From: a virus
Direction: 5' to 3' (one strand)
Length of the DNA stretch: 59,661 bases
IMG/VR virus record: IMGVR_UViG_3300030085_003139
Location: 1-59,661 of that record
The notes beneath the pieces are model-generated. The model searched no databases, was not told where the DNA came from, and saw only the letters and a list, made by a program, of their open reading frames with translations. A program made the translations under genes and the position numbers. The stretch's first letter is position 1. The number at the start of each line of letters is the position of its first letter. Positions 6,209 to 12,940 of the stretch are shown here, piece by piece.

Positions 6209-6536
6209 AAACTGGGCGGGGCTCGGTTTTCCTGACGTTTTCATTAATGCGGACGGGCAATTCCATTTGCTGGAATTGAAGTATTCTGACGGTAACGCGG
6301 TCAAGCTGCGCCCCCATCAAGTGTCTTTTCATAGCCGTAATCAAAACGGTTCAAGCTGGATACTGGTAAAGCGTGCCCCAGAAAGTAAAACGTCTGGATA
6401 CGATATGTCTCTTTATCATGCATCGCAGGCTATTGAAGTTGCTCAAAATGGTTTAAAGACACAACCAAAGTATAAGTTGAATAGTCGAGATAACTGGGAA
6501 AATCTTTTTGACGCTATTACAAAAGAGGGCTCATAA
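6195..6536 (+). CDS. VRR-NUC family nuclease
   Basis: A 113-residue protein starting MERIENWAGLGFPDVF. It shows the PD-(D/E)xK active site in VRR-NUC form: GFPDVF (residues 10-15), then LLELKYSDG (about residue 24-32), then an R-P-H-Q helix. Stand-alone phage VRR-NUC proteins of this size act as structure-specific endonucleases, including Holliday-junction resolvases. It overlaps terS by 14 bp, which suggests joint expression and possibly branch clearing before packaging. A start at 6072 is unlikely because it would lie inside terS. Confidence 0.8.
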   Translation: MERIENWAGLGFPDVFINADGQFHLLELKYSDGNAVKLRPHQVSFHSRNQNGSSWILVKRAPESKTSGYDMSLYHASQAIEVAQNGLKTQPKYKLNSRDNWENLFDAITKEGS

Positions 6537-6664
6537 TGTTTTGGCTATTGGAGTATCTTGTTAAATGGCTGGATAGGGATAAAATGGATATAGACGAAGA
6601 GCTCAGGCAGGTTAAAGAGCGGCTGGGCTGGGATTGGGATAATGAGGACAAGCGGGGCAAATGA
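6536..6664 (+). CDS. Very small hypothetical protein
   Basis: A 42-residue reading starting MFWLLEYLVKWLDRDK. Its ATG shares a base with the VRR-NUC stop (TAATG), and its own stop sits inside the terminator stem. The N-terminal half is an amphipathic Trp/Leu-rich helix and the C-terminal half is highly charged. It could be a membrane-surface or partner-binding peptide. Translational coupling is the main support. Confidence 0.55.
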   Translation: MFWLLEYLVKWLDRDKMDIDEELRQVKERLGWDWDNEDKRGK

Positions 6665-6679
6665 GCCCCGTTTTTTTTT
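6653..6679 (+). terminator. Rho-independent terminator
   Basis: CGGGGC pairs with GCCCCG (6-base loop) followed by nine T. It ends the terS-VRR-NUC unit and overlaps the stop codon of the small gene before it. Confidence 0.9.
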
Positions 6680-6681
6680 AT

Positions 6682-6710
6682 TTGACAAAAAAAGCTGTAT
6701 AGTTTACCGA
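6682..6710 (+). promoter_or_regulatory. Possible promoter for the clamp-like gene
   Basis: A consensus -35 TTGACA (6682-6687) directly follows the terminator. At 17-bp spacing the -10 would be TACCGA (6705-6710), which is weak. TATAGT (6698-6703) is better but only 10 bp away. A promoter is expected here because a terminator precedes it, but the -10 is uncertain. Confidence 0.4.
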
Positions 6711-6738
6711 TTTTTACATAGCAGTTTAGGAGGTCAAA

Positions 6739-7422
6739 ATGACAAATGCTCAAGTAAAAATTAATCCAAGTTATCTTAAAGCCGCGATGATATGCGCATC
6801 AACTGAGGGAACGCGTTATTATTTAAACGGCGTTCATTTCATTATTACTAAAGATTGGGTTCGCTTAGTGGCTACCGATGGTCATCGCGCGTTTTATTAT
6901 AAAGACGCGCTGGAAGTGACCACGCGCAGCGCTTTTCCAGATAATAGTTTGGAAGTTATAGTCGATTTAAAAGACTTGAAAAAAGCTTTAACAGGCATCA
7001 AAGTAAATGCTGGGGCGATTGATGTAATGTTTGAAAAAGAGCATGCTTTAATCAATGGGGTTCAATGCCAGTATGTCGACGCAACGTATCCAGATACTAC
7101 CCGTATCATTCCGCAATCTGATTACCAGCCAGAATGTTATCAAAAGTTAAATGACCAGCCCTTTGAAATTCAGTTGGACGCGGCATATGTTGGGGACTTT
7201 GGTAAAATGGCAAAATTGCTAGGGGTTAGTCCCTCAAACGTCTTTATTCAAAAATTTGGATTAAATCCCGCAATTGTTAATTTTGGGAAGGATCAAACTT
7301 GCTTCGCATTGATTATGCCCAAGCGTCTTTTGGATAGCGCTGGGGCGGGAATTCCGTTTCATACCATGCATTCGATTGCGTCGACCGTTGTTAATAAACC
7401 CCAGCTTCGGGAGGCGTCTTAA
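6739..7422 (+). CDS. Sliding-clamp-like protein (DnaN domains 2-3 only)
   Basis: A 227-residue protein. RYYLNGVHFIITKDWVRLV followed by ATDGHR (about residues 26-50) matches the second domain of bacterial DNA polymerase III beta clamps. YPDTTRIIP (about residue 115) matches the FPDYRRVLP hinge, and the C terminus CFALIMPKRLL resembles the beta-clamp end (VVMPMRL). The first of the usual three domains (about 115 residues) is missing. The start has AGGAGG at good spacing and no upstream coding extension is visible. The size equals two-domain clamps such as T4 gp45. It may tether the phage polymerase or divert the host clamp loader. No clamp-loader gene is seen. Confidence 0.75.
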   Translation: MTNAQVKINPSYLKAAMICASTEGTRYYLNGVHFIITKDWVRLVATDGHRAFYYKDALEVTTRSAFPDNSLEVIVDLKDLKKALTGIKVNAGAIDVMFEKEHALINGVQCQYVDATYPDTTRIIPQSDYQPECYQKLNDQPFEIQLDAAYVGDFGKMAKLLGVSPSNVFIQKFGLNPAIVNFGKDQTCFALIMPKRLLDSAGAGIPFHTMHSIASTVVNKPQLREAS

Positions 7423-7823
7423 TGTATGAGGTTTATAGATGGGAGCGGGATCAACTTGCTCAAACGTACTGGGCAGGCAATGGAAAGCACGAAAAGAAAT
7501 TAGAAATTTTGCACGATTTAATAGATGATAGAATTGTTCATAAAAGAACGTTATCCCCTTGCGGCTCTTATTACACTTCAACCAAAGCTTATATGCCGAG
7601 CTCACAAAAAGGCGGGAAAAATTGGCGTTTGGAGCAGTTAAGACGGGCTAAAAATGCGTACTATCGTTTATTTAATGACGGCGATTATAATCAACTTTTT
7701 GACAATGCTTTAAAAGAATTGCCGCCATTGATGGGGTATCGGTCACTTTGCCCCAGAAATATTGACCGCGTTATGAACTTAAAAATTAAACGCGCTTGGA
7801 ATGAGCAATTCGTGAATTTATAA
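7422..7823 (+). CDS. Hypothetical protein
   Basis: A 133-residue basic protein starting MYEVYRWERD, rich in Arg, Tyr and Asn. It is coupled to the clamp-like gene (TAATG overlap). Blocks such as NWRLEQLRRAKNAYYRLF suggest helices that could bind nucleic acid, but no family is recognised. It is the last gene before the first of three repeated regulatory cassettes. Confidence 0.65.
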   Translation: MYEVYRWERDQLAQTYWAGNGKHEKKLEILHDLIDDRIVHKRTLSPCGSYYTSTKAYMPSSQKGGKNWRLEQLRRAKNAYYRLFNDGDYNQLFDNALKELPPLMGYRSLCPRNIDRVMNLKIKRAWNEQFVNL

Positions 7824-7827
7824 AAAA

Positions 7828-7900
7828 CTTGCCATTTACTGAAATTTACTATTTAACTGGGGGCGGGGTAAAACCGCCCCTTTTTAGTATGAGGTAAAAA
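7828..7900 (+). promoter_or_regulatory. Regulatory cassette copy 1 (promoter-like box, hairpin, ribosome site)
   Basis: One of three similar 73-79 bp spacers (others at 8685-8760 and 9637-9712). TTGCCA (7829-7834) lies 15 bp from TATTTA (7850-7855) within a conserved TTTACTGAAA..TTACTATTTAA block. Next come the GC-rich hairpin at 7860-7880 and a constant AGTATGAGGTAAAAA leader that serves as ribosome site for the gene at 7901. Confidence 0.7.
7860..7885 (+). terminator. Terminator/attenuator hairpin in cassette 1
   Basis: GGGGCGG pairs with CCGCCCC (7-base loop) followed by five T. It ends the clamp transcript. It also lies between the promoter-like box and the next start codon, so it could attenuate transcription started within the cassette. 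Confidence 0.8.
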
Positions 7901-8266
7901 ATGAAAGTACATCACACGAAATATAAGCCGCGTTATGAGGCGTATATTCTGGATCATATCGACGTCGATTATGAAAACCAGCCATTGACCACCAAAGAGC
8001 AAAAAATTGAATTTTTGGCCAAGCGCTTCAATCGTGAAAAGAAAACAGATATTGAGCAAATGGGAACTAGGCCAGCTCTAATTGATTGGTTGCAAGGCTT
8101 AGCAATTCCGTTTGCTTGCTATAATGGGGAAATTATTGATCTGGCCATTGAATTGGGCTCAATAGATGAAAACCCCAGCAATAAACTTTGTGAACGCGTA
8201 GTTGAAAATTATTTCCCGTTTATGGCTAACATTATTTTGAATATGGAAGGGTTTAACGATGTTTGA
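7901..8266 (+). CDS. Hypothetical protein
   Basis: A 121-residue protein starting MKVHHTKYKP, acidic, mixed alpha/beta. Segments such as KIEFLAKRFNREKK and ALIDWLQGLAIPFACY are visible, and no catalytic motif is recognised. It follows cassette 1 and overlaps the next gene by 8 bp. Probably an accessory early protein. Confidence 0.65.
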   Translation: MKVHHTKYKPRYEAYILDHIDVDYENQPLTTKEQKIEFLAKRFNREKKTDIEQMGTRPALIDWLQGLAIPFACYNGEIIDLAIELGSIDENPSNKLCERVVENYFPFMANIILNMEGFNDV

Positions 8267-8684
8267 AAAATTAGGATTATTTCACACTCCCGAAGATTGG
8301 GCAGAATTGCAGGATAAAATTGAAGCGCACGGCAGCGGGGAACGAACGGTTGCGACGCTATTTGCTGCGATGGGCTGGAATTTAGCAATTCATTTATTTG
8401 ATAAAGCGGGTAGCGAGCACACCCGCCCCAGCGGTTTAATTCCTGAAAAGCTTAATTCATACCCCGTTTTAGCTAAAGCGCCCTATCACGGCAGGATAGG
8501 CGGGGATTATGCTGTTTTAGTGCGTCGCGATGATAACAGTTTGCACCCCTACGTCGTTGCTCATTGGAACAAAGACGCGAAAACGAATTGGAATTGGGGC
8601 AACTATTTTGAAACTTATGAGCAGGCTTTAGAGTGCTTTATTCAAAAGAGCTCAAAACAAACAACCGAAGCAAAAACGGGTTAA
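8259..8684 (+). CDS. Hypothetical protein
   Basis: A 141-residue protein starting MFEKLGLFHT. A central segment (HTRPSGLIPEKLNSYPVL then DYAVLVRRDDNSLHPYVVAHW) looks like a compact beta-rich domain, followed by a Trp/Asn-rich stretch and a polar tail. It is coupled to the upstream gene by an 8-bp overlap and followed by cassette 2. No family is recognised. Confidence 0.65.
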   Translation: MFEKLGLFHTPEDWAELQDKIEAHGSGERTVATLFAAMGWNLAIHLFDKAGSEHTRPSGLIPEKLNSYPVLAKAPYHGRIGGDYAVLVRRDDNSLHPYVVAHWNKDAKTNWNWGNYFETYEQALECFIQKSSKQTTEAKTG

Positions 8685-8760
8685 ACTTTACATTTACGGG
8701 AAATTACTATTTAAATGAGGGGCGGGGGCAATCCTGCCCCTTTTTTAGTATGAGGTAAAA
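8685..8760 (+). promoter_or_regulatory. Regulatory cassette copy 2
   Basis: TTTACA (8687-8692) is 15 bp from TATTTA (8708-8713), the same geometry as cassettes 1 and 3. The hairpin at 8719-8740 and the AGTATGAGGTAAAA leader follow. It drives or translates the 36-residue gene at 8761. Confidence 0.7.
8719..8746 (+). terminator. Terminator/attenuator hairpin in cassette 2
   Basis: GGGGCA pairs with TGCCCC around ATCC (8725-8740), or the longer GGGGCGG pairs with CTGCCCC with one G-T pair. Six T follow. The loop differs from the other two copies while pairing is kept, which implies selection on the structure. Confidence 0.8.
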
Positions 8761-8871
8761 ATGACAAATTACGATAAAGACGCAGTTGATAAAGCAATAG
8801 CAACATCAACTAAACCCATTAGCAAAAAAGAGGCTAAGCTTATTCATGCCTTATTAAAGGGGAATAAATAA
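8761..8871 (+). CDS. 36-residue hypothetical peptide
   Basis: The reading MTNYDKDAVDKAIATSTKPI continues through a Lys-rich helix to a stop at 8869-8871. It starts exactly where the genes behind the other two cassettes start, 7 bases after GAGG, so it is very probably translated. It is basic at the C terminus (KKEAKLIHALLKGNK). Function is unknown; one short helix could act as a partner-binding peptide. Confidence 0.6.
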   Translation: MTNYDKDAVDKAIATSTKPISKKEAKLIHALLKGNK

Positions 8872-8873
8872 AA

Positions 8874-9137
8874 ATGGCTTACATTTGTTTTAAAAGAGAT
8901 TGGTGGAGGGATAACCCCAAATATCCAAACGGCTTGGAACCCTACGCAGGGGCAAAAAGTTACTTCAAAAATAAAGTTTTCGACACTGAGCAAGAAGCGC
9001 GCGAATTCTGCCAAGAGTACAACGAAAACAACGACGCTGGACGCTATTCTAGAAAAATGGAATTTGAGGAGCTGGATTTGCGGGTAGTTACTCCGCGCGC
9101 CCATGCTGCCCCAAAATACCAGCGTTATAATTTTTGA
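8874..9137 (+). CDS. Hypothetical protein
   Basis: An 87-residue protein starting MAYICFKRDW, with many aromatic residues at the N terminus and a charged centre (DTEQEAREFCQEYNENNDAG). AAAGGGG lies somewhat far (about 13 bases) upstream. It sits 2 bp after the 36-residue peptide and overlaps no other gene. No family is recognised. Confidence 0.6.
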   Translation: MAYICFKRDWWRDNPKYPNGLEPYAGAKSYFKNKVFDTEQEAREFCQEYNENNDAGRYSRKMEFEELDLRVVTPRAHAAPKYQRYNF

Positions 9138-9148
9138 GGGGTTTTGAT

Positions 9149-9634
9149 ATGTTAGATAATGAGGGATTTTCAAAAACAGAATTGCAAGACGCGTTCGTTC
9201 GCGTTTTCGATGATTGCAACGGCAATTTGACACATCAAGATTTAGATCGGTTACGCCGTTTTGAATTGATTGAAGTTGAACATATGAACACCATTTCTGG
9301 ACGTAATGAACTTTGGCCAAATGAAAACGATGATAGCAAATTTATATTTTGCACAATGTCCGCCAAATTTAACGCGCGCCAATCGAATAATCATATTCAG
9401 GATCATTTGAGATTATTTGAACGTCGCTTGGCTAATACTTGGCTCTATTTCTTTGGAACTGGCCGTTGCCATTGTCAGCACGATTGTTGCGGCTGCGCTT
9501 TTGATCAGTGGACTACATGCCGAATTGATCCTCATTCAATAGGGGTTTTTAGCCTTCCAGATAGCTCTTATAATAAAAACCACCAATACCAGCTAGTTTT
9601 TAATATTGAGCATTGCATCGGCTATAATTACTAA
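9149..9634 (+). CDS. Cysteine-rich hypothetical protein
   Basis: A 161-residue protein starting MLDNEGFSKT. GAGGGG eight bases upstream supports this start over 9134. An N-terminal helical part (LQDAFVRVFDDCNG) precedes a Cys/His cluster near residue 105-130 (RCHCQHDCCGC, then TTCR), which could bind one or two metal ions. Cassette 3 follows. Function is unknown; the metal-site idea rests only on ligand spacing. Confidence 0.6.
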   Translation: MLDNEGFSKTELQDAFVRVFDDCNGNLTHQDLDRLRRFELIEVEHMNTISGRNELWPNENDDSKFIFCTMSAKFNARQSNNHIQDHLRLFERRLANTWLYFFGTGRCHCQHDCCGCAFDQWTTCRIDPHSIGVFSLPDSSYNKNHQYQLVFNIEHCIGYNY

Positions 9635-9636
9635 AA

Positions 9637-9712
9637 CTTGCTATTTACTGAAAATTACTATTTAAATGAGGGGCGGGGGCATTCCCGCCCCGTTTTTGTA
9701 TGAGGTATTAAT
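9637..9712 (+). promoter_or_regulatory. Regulatory cassette copy 3
   Basis: TTGCTA (9638-9643) is 15 bp from TATTTA (9659-9664) in the conserved block. The hairpin at 9670-9691 and GTATGAGGTATTAAT leader precede the gene at 9713. Sequence between -35 and hairpin is nearly identical to copy 1. Confidence 0.7.
9670..9697 (+). terminator. Terminator/attenuator hairpin in cassette 3
   Basis: GGGGCGGG pairs perfectly with CCCGCCCC (6-base loop) followed by G and five T. It is the strongest stem of the three cassettes. Confidence 0.85.
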
Positions 9713-9952
9713 ATGAACAAAGAACGAAGAAAAATAATCAAAGACGTGATTGCCAAATTGGATGACGCCTATTCAAAGTTAGAGGAAGTTTACGAAAGCG
9801 AATATGAGGCAATCGAAAACATGCCAGAAAACTTGCGCTATTCATCCAAAGGCGAAGAACGCGAAGAAACAGCCGACTATATAGAAGAACATATGAGCAC
9901 GGTTGATAGCTTGCGCTGCGATCTCGAAGAAATAGCGGAGGGTACGCGATGA
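9713..9952 (+). CDS. Coiled-coil hypothetical protein
   Basis: A 79-residue acidic protein starting MNKERRKIIK, predicted as two long helices with heptad-like spacing (DVIAKLDDAYSKLEEVYESEY, then TVDSLRCDLEEIAEG). It overlaps the next gene by 4 bp (ATGA). It is likely a small dimeric coiled coil with no enzymatic motif. Confidence 0.65.
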   Translation: MNKERRKIIKDVIAKLDDAYSKLEEVYESEYEAIENMPENLRYSSKGEEREETADYIEEHMSTVDSLRCDLEEIAEGTR

Positions 9953-10236
9953 AAAATATAACCAAACATGTAGGGCGCCTTAAACTTGTAAGGCGTCTTA
10001 AAAATAGTCACGTCGGCAATCCCCAGTTTGAGCTGGCGATTATTGAACATGAAAAGCAAAATTTAGGCTGGACGTTTAGAACGCCTAAAAATTCAATGCT
10101 TGGCTATTCTATCCAGAATTATCTGGATAAAATTGTTATCGTTTCAATTGGGACGCATTACGGCTGCGCGACATTAAACAGTGTCGAATTGTCCCCATGC
10201 CAAGCGCCGTTTATTTATCAAGAGGGGGGCGCGTAA
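9949..10236 (+). CDS. Small basic hypothetical protein
   Basis: A 95-residue protein starting MKNITKHVGRLKLVRRLKNS, strongly basic at the N terminus and beta-rich afterwards (KIVIVSIGTHYGCATL). It overlaps both neighbours (ATGA upstream, TAATG downstream), so the three genes form one coupled unit behind cassette 3. No family is recognised. Confidence 0.65.
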   Translation: MKNITKHVGRLKLVRRLKNSHVGNPQFELAIIEHEKQNLGWTFRTPKNSMLGYSIQNYLDKIVIVSIGTHYGCATLNSVELSPCQAPFIYQEGGA

Positions 10237-10433
10237 TGGGCACCAAATATGCAAATTGTTATGATGAAACGGGGGCGGACATTTCAATTGCTGTCCCCAG
10301 CGATATGACGCTGGATCAATTCAAAGACAGCTATCCAGAATATCAGTTTAGGTTTTGGCAGGAATACAGCGATCGCGAGCTGGCCGAATTCCGTTTGTCC
10401 CAAATAGATGATTACGATCTGGATTTATATTAG
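10236..10433 (+). CDS. Small acidic hypothetical protein
   Basis: A 65-residue protein starting MGTKYANCYDETGADIS and ending in an acidic tail (DDYDLDLY). The start overlaps the previous stop and is preferred over 10197. It is the last gene of the accessory block. No family is recognised. Confidence 0.65.
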   Translation: MGTKYANCYDETGADISIAVPSDMTLDQFKDSYPEYQFRFWQEYSDRELAEFRLSQIDDYDLDLY

Positions 10434-10480
10434 CGTCGCCAGTTCGCGCATCCAGCGCGCTTACAAGCTTTTAAAACCCA

Positions 10481-10510
10481 TCCCCGCTACCAATGGCGGG
10501 GATTTTTTTT
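10481..10510 (+). terminator. Rho-independent terminator
   Basis: TCCCCGC pairs with GCGGGGA followed by eight T. It ends the accessory block and opens the 650-bp non-coding region before terL. Confidence 0.9.
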
Positions 10511-10533
10511 ATCCCTGTTAAAAATCGGTAAAA

Positions 10534-10800
10534 CAGCGCCCCGCGCGCCGTCCCCAGTTAGCCTAAAACTTATGAGCTGGCAGCGAAAACCGCGACGGCT
10601 GCCGCGCGATGTTTGGTTGCTGGTTGGTGGTTGTTTGCCCCAGATCCGCGCGCCGCGTGCCGTGATTGCTGGGGATTGGCGCCAGATCCAGCGCCCCAGA
10701 TCCGCTACCAGTTAGCCGTCAATTTGCGGAAAATGTGCCCAGATCCGCGACTAGCTGGCCGCGCGCCGCGTGCCGCGTTTAGGATCCCCACATCCAATAG
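10534..10800. repeat. GC-rich non-coding region with direct repeats
   Basis: This stretch is far richer in GC than its surroundings. GCGCGCCGCGTGCCG occurs twice (10648-10662 and 10761-10775), CGCGCGCCG also near 10542, and (C)CCAGATCC(G/A) at least four times (near 10640, 10682, 10695, 10739). A 64-residue reading frame at 10613 is only Arg/Pro/Trp-rich low-complexity sequence and is not credible. The region between 10434 and 11084 has no supportable gene. It may be a structured RNA, a packaging or origin site, or foreign DNA. Confidence 0.6.
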
Positions 10801-10942
10801 AGGCTAAAAAACGCAGCAAAAACAACGATTTAGAGCCCAAAAAAATTTTACCCCCTCCCCCCCACACGCGCGCATAAAGTGCATGTTCGTCACAAACAAT
10901 ATAAAAATAAAATTATACGAATAATTTCAGTCGGTTATGGAA

Positions 10943-10958
10943 TGTTTCACGTGAAACA
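10943..10958. promoter_or_regulatory. parS-like centromere site 3 (perfect)
   Basis: A third exact TGTTTCACGTGAAACA, 127 bp before the terL start and 7.1 kb from the pair at 3643/3799. It lies between the GC-rich repeats and the terL promoter region. Confidence 0.9.
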
Positions 10959-11042
10959 TCGTAAACAGTAAAAAGGTTTGCATGTTTCGGTTTTGCTGGT
11001 AAAAGTTTGGGTATAAAAATTTTTAAAAATTCAAAACATATC

Positions 11043-11061
11043 ATCTTATAATATCTTATAT
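11043..11061 (-). promoter_or_regulatory. terL promoter region with tandem ATATAAGAT-type boxes
   Basis: Read on the minus strand, ATATAAGAT (11053-11061) and TTATAAGAT (11043-11051) are repeated at a 10-bp period, as at 2638-2656. On the plus strand the same bases contain a perfect -10, TATAAT (11047-11052). No good -35 is visible, so an activator may be required. Boxes overlapping the -10 would suit a repressor or phase switch for late genes. Confidence 0.6.
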
Positions 11062-11084
11062 GGTGAGACGTTTCAGGAGCCTCG

Positions 11085-12545
11085 ATGCCGACTATAAATG
11101 CCGAGAATGCCAGCGAAAGATTATTGAAGCTTCAATATCGGTTGGCGCAGATCGAAAAGAAGGAGCGGTCATACGAAGATTTTCTAACTTTTGTGAAACT
11201 TATGTGGCCAGAATTTATTGCAGGAAACCATCATAAGATAATCGCAGATAAGTTGCAGAGGATCGCATCGGGCGATTTAAAAAGATTAATCGTCAATATG
11301 CCTCCGCGACACACGAAATCAGAGTTTGCATCCTTCTTGTTCCCCGCGTGGATGATGGGGCGCAATCCCAACATGAAGATAATTCAGGCAACACACACAA
11401 CCGAGCTCGCCGTGGGCTTCGGTAGAAAAGTGAAGAACCTTCTGGACAGAGACGACTACAAGGAACTTTTTGACACGCGATTAGCTGCGGACTCAAAAGC
11501 TTCTGGACGTTTCGACACGGATCGCGGCGGCATGTACTATGCTGTTGGTGTGGGCTCGAACTTAGCGGGACGTGGTGGTGATCTTGTGATAATCGACGAC
11601 CCGCACTCGGAACAAACCTTAATGTCGAACAATGGTTTTGACGACGCGTGGGACTGGTACACTGGCGGACCTCGACAGCGTTTGCAGCCCGGCGGCGCCA
11701 TTGTTGTGGTTATGACGCGCTGGCATGAGAAGGATCTGACGGGGCAGCTTATTCGATCGCAGGCTAGGGACGACAAAGCGGATCAATGGGAGGTTGTCGA
11801 GCTCCCTGCCATAATGCCAAGCGGCAAATCTTGTTGGCCAGAGTATTGGTCTTTAGATGATCTTGAGCGTGTGAAGGCTTCTATTCCGCCCAGCAAATGG
11901 AACGCGCAGTACCAACAGGATCCCACGGGCGACGATAACAGTATCTTGCGCCGTGAGTGGTGGAACGTGTGGGAAGAGGATGATGTTCCTGAGCTTGAGT
12001 ATGTGATACAGAGTTATGACACGGCGTTTTCGAAGAAGGAGACTGCGGACTATTCTGCTATTACGACGTGGGGTGTGTTTTATCCAAAGCGTGACGGGGC
12101 GCCATCTTTGATACTTTTGGATGCGAAGAAGGGTCGGTGGGATTTTCCTGAGCTCAAGCGTGAGGCGTGGGATCAGTTTAACTTCTGGGATCCAGAGACC
12201 GTGATCATTGAAGCGAAGGCGACGGGCATGCCGTTGACGCACGAGCTGCGGAACATGGGTATACCTGTTGTGAATTTTACGCCGAGTCGGGGGAATGACA
12301 AGGTAAGTCGGGCTCATAGTATAGCGCCGTTGTTTGAGGCGGGGATGGTTTGGGCGCCAGATGAGCAGTGGGCACATGAGTTAATTGAGGAGTGTGCGGC
12401 GTTTCCGAACGGTGAGTATGACGATTATGTTGATAGCATGACGCAGGCGTTGATGCGTTATCGGCAGGGTAATTTTGTACAACTGCCCACGGACGATTGG
12501 GAAGAGAGTAGTGATTACGTGGAACCGAGGACGTATTATGGGTAA
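11085..12545 (+). CDS. terL: Terminase large subunit
   Basis: A 486-residue packaging ATPase-nuclease that pumps DNA into the prohead. The ATPase has a Walker A-type loop PPRHTKSE (residues 73-80) and Walker B LVIIDDPHSE (about 167-176). The C-terminal RNase H-like nuclease has YDTAFSKKETADYSA, VIIEAKATG and EYDDYVDSM. Length is normal for the family. The start follows a weak CAGGAG site. It heads the head-gene operon. The small subunit is not next to it but at 5570, across the accessory block. Confidence 0.97.
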   Translation: MPTINAENASERLLKLQYRLAQIEKKERSYEDFLTFVKLMWPEFIAGNHHKIIADKLQRIASGDLKRLIVNMPPRHTKSEFASFLFPAWMMGRNPNMKIIQATHTTELAVGFGRKVKNLLDRDDYKELFDTRLAADSKASGRFDTDRGGMYYAVGVGSNLAGRGGDLVIIDDPHSEQTLMSNNGFDDAWDWYTGGPRQRLQPGGAIVVVMTRWHEKDLTGQLIRSQARDDKADQWEVVELPAIMPSGKSCWPEYWSLDDLERVKASIPPSKWNAQYQQDPTGDDNSILRREWWNVWEEDDVPELEYVIQSYDTAFSKKETADYSAITTWGVFYPKRDGAPSLILLDAKKGRWDFPELKREAWDQFNFWDPETVIIEAKATGMPLTHELRNMGIPVVNFTPSRGNDKVSRAHSIAPLFEAGMVWAPDEQWAHELIEECAAFPNGEYDDYVDSMTQALMRYRQGNFVQLPTDDWEESSDYVEPRTYYG

Positions 12546-12936
12546 GACGTTTATGGATTGTTTACATTTTTGGACGACGGTAGCGCCGTATTGTATGTAT
12601 CCATCTCAGACGATTGGTTGGCGGTTAGTTCCTGCTTTTGTGTATAATCGGTATTGGACTTGGTATGCGGAGGATGGTGGGTTACGCGGATTTGCGACGT
12701 GGGGATGGATGACGGATCGTGAGTTTGAAACGCGGGAGTATGACGGGTGGGAAGTTTTTTCTCGTGAAAAGGGAGAAAAGCTGGTAATAATAGATATGAT
12801 TGCACCCAAGGGGCGTTTTGATGTAGTATCTATATCAAAGGATGTTCGGAAGTTCTGCAAGCGGGACTTTCCTGAAGTAAAAACAGTGTGGGCTCACCGT
12901 GGCGACAGGGACGGTTGGTTCCCCAACAAAGGTTAG
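12538..12936 (+). CDS. HlyC/RTX-type lysine acyltransferase-like protein (putative)
   Basis: A 132-residue protein overlapping terL by 8 bp. The pattern GFATWGWMTDREFETREYDG..., then LVIIDMIAPKG and a C-terminal DVRKFCKRDFP resembles toxin-activating lysine acyltransferases of the HlyC family (GNAT-like fold), in which a Trp-rich strand precedes IDWIAPFG. The catalytic His of HlyC is not clearly conserved in the N-terminal part (only HFW near residue 10). A toxin target is not present, so if active it may modify a phage structural protein. Similarity is by eye and moderate. Confidence 0.45.
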   Translation: MGKTFMDCLHFWTTVAPYCMYPSQTIGWRLVPAFVYNRYWTWYAEDGGLRGFATWGWMTDREFETREYDGWEVFSREKGEKLVIIDMIAPKGRFDVVSISKDVRKFCKRDFPEVKTVWAHRGDRDGWFPNKG

Positions 12937-12940
12937 AAGT

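Noticed and set aside
6703-10532. A 14-bp inverted repeat (TTTACCGATTTTTA at 6703 and its complement at 10519) flanking the accessory block
   Set aside because: Matches of 14 bp between distant points are expected several times by chance in 60 kb. Nothing else supports a mobile-element boundary.
10613-10807. A 64-codon frame in the GC-rich region before terL
   Set aside because: Low-complexity Arg/Pro/Trp composition driven by GC repeats, no ribosome site, and no protein-like pattern.
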